From positions 167,211 to 231,210 of the forward strand of contig JAJVDF010001218.1 in the NCBI GenBank assembly GCA_022410635.1: a DNA stretch of 64,000 nt, read 5' to 3'. Position numbers and translations under genes: made by a program. The notes under the pieces were generated by a model. That model was not told the origin of the DNA and did not search any database. It worked only from the letters and a program-made list of their open reading frames with translations. The number at the start of each line of letters is the position of its first letter. Positions within the stretch are counted from its first letter, which is position 1. The DNA comes from Tretioscincus oriximinensis (lineage: Eukaryota; Chordata; Lepidosauria; Squamata; Gymnophthalmidae). Positions 52,201-61,200 of the stretch are shown piece by piece.

Positions 52201-55200
52201 ACTCTTAAGCCTAGACCTCTGACAGACAAGCCACCTAGAGATAATCATTGTTGCTTTTGAAGCCTTCTCTTTGAAAACAAAAATCTTCCAGGCTTTGTCA
52301 AAACTCAGTGCCAACCTCAAATACCAGAATCAGGTAGTCCAGATTTTCCAGGACTTTCCTCCCAAGGTCCTGACATGTAGGTGTGCCTTTCACCCTGTTA
52401 CAACCCTTCTCCTCCAAAGTAACATTTGCTATCGCTGGGGCTACCCTTGCTTTCTGATAATCTTGGACACCTCTGGAAAACAACACAAAGCTTGGGATGT
52501 TGACGAAGCCAAGCGACTGTGGGGTTCACTCAACTTCTGAACCCCCACTTCACCATCTAGGTCTGACCACCGGTCATCTCAACCAGCTCCATTGTCTCCC
52601 ACTCTGGTTTGTCATTCGGATAACTCTACGCTCTAGTCTTCCTCTCTACCACGTAGAGCAAATCGTGAACTCTTTGGGTTGCATTCCTGCTATGTTTTAT
52701 AAGAACACTGTTGTATTTTATACCTGTAAATAATTTTATGCAATCCTCTATTAACATTCTATAGTTTGTAATATTGAGAAGTTCATTTACTATTGCTTAA
52801 AAGTTACTGTTCCAGCCTGTAATTTCAACTTTTGCAGTTTGCTTTCTACTTTACATTCTTGTCTAACCACTTTTGCCACCTTTGTAAAACCCCACTCCAG
52901 CCCCTTTGTTTCAATAGTAACTTGGCTAATCCTTAATTTCCTCTTCTGGCTGTGTATGTGCAAAGTATTAGCTGAACAATGGTGGATGGTGTTCTGCCAG
53001 CCGCATTTTGAGGCAGACTGCAGCGAGGAAATGAAGCCTGAAGGACCCAAGAACAAAATAATGGGCTGGGCCAATGACAGGATGTTTACAGAAGCAAGAG
53101 GAGCCTGGGAGATTTTTGTACCAGCTGACTGCCTGTAACTCCTCCTGGAAGAGAGGTTTTAAAAGACCTGCCCACCAACTATCTTGGTGAACTTCCTCCT
53201 GTTTTTTCCTGAAGTAAACCATGCTTCCACCTGAGGGTCTTTGTCTGTGTGACTATTTTCGCAACAGACTTCTAAACTTTCTGCTTTTAGTCTGCTCTCT
53301 TTGTAGCAAATCCCCAGCCAGCCTGTGATCTCTCCAGCCCACAATCACAGCTGGCTCCCAAGTCCCTTAAAGGGACGGTGGAAGAAAGATCTACAAACAC
53401 AACGATGGTTTGTAGACCTCTAACCATCTTGGCCCTGGTCATATTCAAAGTGTTTGACGAAAGTTAGTCATGAGTTTCTATTAGCCTCACTAGACAAGAT
53501 GCAGGTGGGGAATAAGTTTCTGTCCTTCATAAAGTCAATCTATTATTCAGCTTCCGCTCGACTAAGGATCAATGGAGTCAGTTCATTCTCTTTCTCCCTG
53601 TAGAGAGGCACCCGTCAAGGCTGTCCTCATTCACCTACACTTTTCAACATTATCATCGTGTCCCTTGCAACTTGGCTTAGGGAGAACTCTAACATCTCAG
53701 GCTATTCCTTTCACAGTCATGTAGTGAAATTTTGTTTATTTGCTGACGACCTACTCATCTTTACAGATAACCCTGACAAGACCCTTCCGGCCTTGAAAAC
53801 CAAATTACACCTTTTTCAATCAGCCTCTGGCCTGATAGTCAACTTCAACAAATCTGAAATTATGCATATTGATGTTGCTTCAGCTAAACAAAAATTCTAT
53901 TGAGAACTGCTTCCTTTTATTTCTGCTTTTAAAAAAATTAAATACCTCGGAATATGGATACCCAAAAATCTGAATAAAATAATTCAAGTCAACTATGGCC
54001 CTTTCTGGCAAAATGCTTGTAAACAATTACACAAATGGAAATTCACTAAATTTCTCTCCCTATCGGGGAGAATCACTGCAGTTAAAATGAAAAATTTGCC
54101 TGGTCTTCAATTTTTCTTCTGGTCTCTTCCATTTTTGTTTCTACCTAAACAACTAAAAATATGGGAAAAAAGATTGGATGACTTCATTTTCAACTCCAAA
54201 AAGCCCAGACTGGCTAAAGCTGTTTACAGAACATCAATGCAAAAGGGAGGATGGGGATTCCTCTCACTCCAGCTTTATTATGAGGCCTGCCAGCTTCATC
54301 GCCTCCTTATTTTTTGGACAGAAAGCCTCTTTGGGCCAAATTAGAACTCCTTGATTGTCCCCCTTCCCCCCACTCATCACAGGGGTCTACACCTGCTCTC
54401 TCTACAAAAATTTCATAACATTACTAACCCCATGTTGTACACTACATTACTGGTCTGGAACAAATGGAAAAATAAGTTAATCCACACATGCGCGTGCACT
54501 TACGGACGCTTGTAGTGAGACAGGCAGAGCGTCCGTGTATGTGCGTGCGTGTGCGTAGCTCCTCCAATGCTGGAGGCGGGTTTTCGCGTGCCTGCTAGCG
54601 CCAACTCACCTCTAGCGGAGGAAAAATGCCTGGGTTTGTGACGGGAGAACAGAGCTGCCCTCCTGTGAAACCCAGGCGTTTTTCCTTTGCTGGAGGTGAG
54701 TTCGCACTTTGCGAAGCCCCGCCTCCAGCATTGGAGCAGCTACGGCACGCTCCGAGGTTCCTTCCAGGACCCCGGAAAGCGTTGATCGGGCTGCAGCCGT
54801 CAGCTCTGATGGCTGCTTTGCCTTTAAAATCCTGCATTTTTACATTCCCTGATGCAGCATCGGGGAATGTAAAAAGCCGGGATTTTAACTTAAAACCCGG
54901 AGGGGACTATATTTTAGTCCCCCAAACCGGGATTGTCCCGTTTTCCCGGGACGTATGGCAACCCTAGAGGAGGTATATGTTTCCCTAACATACAATGCAA
55001 CACCATAAAACTTTTGAATTGTAGCTGTTCAAGTCTTTACAAGTAAAATCCTTTGAACAATTAGTTTGAGAAATAGAGCATGGATGTTGAATTTCCAATG
55101 ATCAATCAATCATGAGAAAAGGGGTAATGACGATAATGGCATTGAGTGAAGGATCTATTAGAATCCTTAGGTGTCAGCTGCATAATCACAAAGGGCCAAC

Positions 55201-58200
55201 TTGTAGTGTAGAACACAAGGCAGAAAGCCTTTAGCATGGGAAAAGATAGCTGGCCAATAGCTAGGGAATTGGTTGGGCAAGATTAAGACAAAAAATAACA
55301 ACCAAAGGAATGAATGAATAAAGGAGCTAACAAAAAACTTGGTTATAGGAGTTGAGAGGTCAATTCACTGACTGACTGGCTCATGATTAAGTGAAAACTT
55401 GCCCATGATCAGAGACTGATAAATTATTATTTATTTATTTACACTTACCATACCTGAAGGTCTCAGGGTGGCCAACAATAAAAACAGTACAAAATTAACA
55501 TTTTAAACAGTAACAAATGATATCTGAAGGTGGAGGGTAAAAACCAGCATTTCTTCAACCAAATGCCAGATTGAAGAGGCGCATCTTCAAAGACCTGCTA
55601 AAAGAACACAATGATGACAGATGCACCGCGGGGGGAGGGGGGATTATTCCATAGACTGGGGGCAGCTACAGAGAATAGAAGTTGGAGGGCAGTAGTTGGT
55701 CATTATGGAGGTATAAAAGCAAGGGTGTGGAAATTATATTTTGTGCCTCCATCTTAGAAGACACCAACCTGCAGGATCGTCCTTTCCCCTTTTCTGTCTG
55801 TCATACTTGATGATTCTGAATCAATCTTGGTTTCCAAGATTTCATAGCAACTATTTCATAGTTGCTATGAAACCATGGGGCCACTCACTATTAATTTATG
55901 ATAATTAGGATTTGAAATTTTACCTCTGCAAATATAGTGATAACTGACCTTCACCGATGACCTTCCAAACCTATTTCTTCTAGTATGCAAACAAGCCGTT
56001 AACATAGAATTTAGGACATCCCAAACAGTGCTGCTTTTTCCCATCCACATAGATAATCCTCAACATCAAGAACTAGTGGTTGACCATACCACTCAGAGGC
56101 ATACAGAAGATGCACCTCTGTGTTCTAGCCTGGAAACCCATTTTAATAGTGCACTAAACTACACAACAGAAATCGATTTTCCAGAGGATTTGAGACTAGG
56201 AGCAGCATTACAGTAAGGCCCTACATTGATACTTNGTTCCAAGCACATAAGAGTGGGAGGAAAAGAATGTATAATAAACACTTCACTAGAAAATGCTTTA
56301 GCAGCTCCTTCTCCTGCTCTGCATATTCAGGCTGCCTTGAAATGACTTGTTCTGGATGTAAATATATTTACCACTAAAAAGGATGCCTCAAAGGGCTAAA
56401 ATGCCAAAGTACAGGTGAAACCTCGTTGTAAAGCATCCTGATATAACAAAATTTGTGATATAACAAATTTGAAAGCCCTGCAGCAGATCACCATTGAGAG
56501 CAATGTAAAAATACTCCCGGTGTAACAAATCTTGTTATAACAAACAGATTCCTGTGCTCCTGCCTATTCTGCAAGACCCTGTTATAAAGAACTGAAGTGC
56601 AANAGGGGTAGGTCGGGCATAGATATAGAGTATGATTTTTAAAGCAACAGCCAAGATTTTCAAACCAGCAATGAATTGCAGGATTAAATTCTCAAAATCC
56701 AATAGACGATTGGGACAATGGGTGCGTCCTATGTAAAATACATTTACCCTGGCGAGATGGAAGGGAAAACAGTTTGCAAGTAAGGGCGGCAAGTAAATTT
56801 TTTTTGCATTTATAAGTGTGTTAAAATTGAAATAATCTAGGTTGTCCCCAATGAGTCTCATTCTGGGCTCTATTGGAATAAGAGCCTTTATATATATTTT
56901 ATCTGATAATTGCTAAAGCATAAGTATTTATCCATACAAAAAAAAATTAAACCATGCCGGGGCCTGCCATAATCTATACTGGCACTTTCTCCTGAGAATA
57001 AGGCACTGTGGGGACAGAGTTGAAATAGGTTTTGCAATGGTTTCTGGCAATTACGTTTTTCCAAATTGTTTATGGCATTTAAAAGTGTGCTACTGTGATA
57101 ACTTGTGTTTTGCTTTGGATTCAGGATAACAAAATTTCATTACAACACGCATAATTTTCTGGTGACTTGGGAGTTTGTTATAAAGAGGTTCCACCTGTAT
57201 CACTTCAGTGACAGTGTGTCTGTTGCTTCAGTGTCAGTTAATCAGCACTTCCCCCAATTCATCACCAAATGGCCTAAGCAACACTGTGAATGGTGTGCAA
57301 TTTAATGTATTTAATTTTTTTGCTTTAACGTATTTTAAATTGTAATCCAACTTTTAATATGCTGTATATGCTTTCCTATTGCCACTGATACTGAGAAAAA
57401 CATTCACCAATCCCACATTTGGCCAACTAGACATTATGAGCAGACTGGGACGGTTTGAAAACATCCCCAGAGAGGAAAGATTATGTGCCTGGNGAGACCA
57501 AGAACAAGAAGATACAGCTCACTTTATTCTGGATTGCTCTGCCTATGAAGAAATCAGAAAACACTTCATAAGACCCCTCTTGACCAATAATGAGACTGCA
57601 AATAGAAGGTCACAACCACAAACANTCTTACAGGGGACTCATAGAACTACAGCCCATAGGGTGAGCCTTTTTATACTGAAAGCTTCAAGACTGTGGGCCA
57701 AACCATAGGAGGATAGTCTGGCCATTTTGAAGCTGACAGACCAGTGGTTCTCAACCTTTATAATGCCGGGACCCCGCAATACAGTTCCTCATGTTGCGGT
57801 AACCCCAATTTTGGTGGCTACTTCATAACTATAAGTTTGCTACATTTACNATTCGGAATGTAAATACCTGATATGCATTATGTATTCTCATTGCTACAAA
57901 TCAAACATAATTTAAACATAGTGATTAATCACAAAAACAATATTTTTTTTCCGGAAACATGGCTTTAGGTGACCCCTGTGTTTTGGTCGTTCGACCCCCA
58001 CCGGGGTCGCGACCCACAGGTTGAGAACTGCTGTGATAGACAAAAGGAAATATTACTTCATCTAGAAAGTCATCTATTTATGGAATTTACTTCCAAAGAA
58101 GCAACAGCAACAAGCCTGGGTAGCTTTAAGAAAGGATTAGACAAATTTATGGAGGCCAAGTGTAAATATGGCTACTAGAATAAATGCCTAGGTCCTGCCC

Positions 58201-61200
58201 TCCACATTGCTGCCTCTAAATTAGGATTATTTATTATTTATTTATTTGTACCTGTATCCCACCCTATACCCAAAGGTCTCAGGGCAGCCAACCATAGGGC
58301 GGCACACATAGCTTTTGTTGCTTTCTCCACAACAGACACCCTGTGAAGTAGGTGGGGCTGAGAGAGTTCAAAGAACTGTGACTGACCCAAGGTCACCCAG
58401 CTGGCTTTCGTGGAGGAGTGGAGAATTGAACCGGGAGACAACCAGAGAAGAGTCAACCACTCTAACCACTACACCAAAATAAGATTACCACCTTATTTTA
58501 CTTCTTTATTACTTACTTCCAAGGAGTTTGCTTACTTTCAAAAGTGGAATTTTATTAAACTTACCTCAATTATCTGAATATAGTTTATCTAGATGTAATA
58601 TAATAGTTAGGCTTTGGTCACACCTTTGATTTTAAATTTTCTTCAGTTCATAAGCTTAATACATTTTTTTTTGTCCTGGTCACAACCCTTTTTTGTGGAT
58701 TAAACGTGGTTTAAAGTTGTGGAGTTAGTGCTCAGTAAGGACTTGGATATTTCTGGGTTCAAATTCCTGATTGGTGACGAAAAAACATTTGGGACATTGT
58801 ATCTTTCTATGAGGATAAAATGAAGGTGAGCATCAATGTATGTTTGTGCTTTTCAGAAGCAAGATGGACTGTAGGAATATAAAAAGATGAATCTGAACTC
58901 TGCCTAAGATTTTTTGTTGTGGTCACATTGAAATTTTAATCCAGCATCAGTCCTCCTTAAGGCTCACAGAACCCATCAGCAGAGTAGGAAGCTCAGAAAA
59001 CTCCCCTTTGGTCTTGATAACGTTGAAAGAAAACTNTTATTCGCTTTGCTGATGTTTTTTTCTTTCTGAAAGTGGACTAATGCTGAATTAAAACTTAGGT
59101 GTGATCAGGAACTCAAGATGAACAAAGACTTCTTTTTCCATAGGGACAAAATCTAGAAATGAGGTCCTAAATTCTTGCCATGTTCTTTCATACTTTAGAA
59201 AGAGGAATGGTCTCTGTGCACACTGATTCTCTACTATAATCCTGCTACGTCTCTGCTTTATCAAAATGAAAAAGCTGCTAGCTATGACCACCTGGAGCCT
59301 ACAGGATGTTTTTTTACTTTGTCAATATGTACTGGTTTACGACCGTAATAAATACTGATTGATTGATACTTTGTCAATGTCTACTTCAAGTTACAATGGT
59401 GGAGGAGCATTAAAATCAGACATACCTGGAATCACTTGGTCCAAATAAACAGCTAGAAGTAGATACAGCATACTATCAAGAGCCAATAGAGTGAGAGCAA
59501 TTGCCAGTGGGTAAGGGCCGTGAGTCAAATTTGAGAAAGTTGTTCCTTCTTCATAATCTTCCAGGTGCATAACCTGCAAAACAAGCATTAATGATGAAAA
59601 TGATACAGGGCACTACTACTTTACTTAACAAAGTCTCATGAAAAGAAAAAAATAAGCGTTTTAATTAGTCATTAATTAAATAGTAGTACTAGGACTGTGT
59701 CTATGGGAACTAGAGGACTAGGGTTATGGAAATTCTCTTCCTAGATGCTTTTTGGACCAGCACACTAGTATTTTAATTTAATATATCACACTAGTATTAT
59801 AATTTGATGCTCTTCTCACATTAATACATTTGTATTCACAAGAGAATGCTATACTGTATATTTTTGACAAGAATACTGAGACTTAAATAGAGCCTTTAAA
59901 ACCCATTGCATGCAACAGATTACATCTTAAGGAGCGGGTTTTTTATAAGAAGTGCAAATACAGTATATAGACAGCGGGTGTTTCTTATGCAGTTTCATAT
60001 GGCATGTATTAATGTATTCATGTCCTGGACCAGGACAAGATTTGATCAATGCTATAAAGTGATGACTTGGGGCTCTGATTCAATGACAAAAGTTCTCAAC
60101 CTCCTAAATTATTAATCTCAGCTGTTTTAACCTAGCACCTGGAAATTCTTTTGGCTAACTGGGGAAATAATCTGGTCTCCCGTGGAAAATGTATGGGAGA
60201 CTGCTTTAAAGCATCCTTTGATTGATCTACTCTGGTGTCATTTTACTCTTCCAAAAGGGAGGGGTGGCATCATCATGCAAACTGGAAAAATTCCCAGGCG
60301 GCACCGTCTCCCAGTAGAGCAGTTTGTTATGCATACGTAATGCACCACAATTCAACGAAATGAAAAATATAATTACCAAACATCAGTATGTTTCTCACAC
60401 TTCAAAGAAATGACCATTAGTCTGGTCCAGAAAATCTAACAAGGTGGCCTCATAGCACCTTGAGACTAGCAAGAAAAAGGAAGGTCTCGTAGGCTAGTCT
60501 TCTTTTCCTTTAACATGTATCTGACCTTTGCTGCACGTAGTTTGTCCCCCCCAGTTGTCCCCCCACCACTTGAGGAAGCAGACTTGCCTAGGAAAGCTTA
60601 TGCTGCCTACCTGGTTCTTGTTAGCCTTTAACAATACAACAAGACCCCCGTGCTAGACGCTTCTCACATGTTTGAGGTGCCTGACAATTTTTAACCAAAA
60701 CGTGAAGCCCAAAAATGAAAGTATTAACATTTACTAGATTTTTTATCTACAGTGAAATTAGCATTCATATAAGACGATAAATAAGAACAGCAAGAAAAGT
60801 AAATGCTTCACGCACCTGTGCAACCCCTACTAAAAATGTGCATTGGCATACAGGGCTCAAGAACCACACAAAGGACTTCGGAAAATCTTCCAGTAAGACA
60901 ATTGTCAGTCCCACAAAACCGAAAGCTAAGGTTGTCAAAAATTCCACTGTTCCGATATGTTTTGATTTTTTGAAAAGAGGAGTTAACATAAATGCAAAAA
61001 AGACCTACAAAAAAAACCTTGTTTTATTAGAATTGTCATTTTAAACTTCTGGAATTCTATCATAAAGTGTCCTTTTATGCAACAATGTCATTGCATTCCT
61101 ACACTAAGTCAGCCTCAACACAGCAAAAAGAAGTAAATGCAGCTTAAATATGGTAGCATCCACACACTATAGCTTTTAAACCACAATAAATGAAGCACCC

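Larger units (their letters stand above)
51501..54360 (+). mobile_element. Second LINE type (L1/Tx1-like), decayed
   Basis: ORF1 (51659-52540, two frames) is followed, after a 52.6-53.4 kb region that may hold an LTR insertion, by [18 protein letters not shown] (about 53608), [14 protein letters not shown] (53732), [14 protein letters not shown] (53820) and [20 protein letters not shown] (54205). The endonuclease and N-terminal RT are missing. The family differs from the L1 at 16.4-23.2 kb. Confidence 0.8.
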
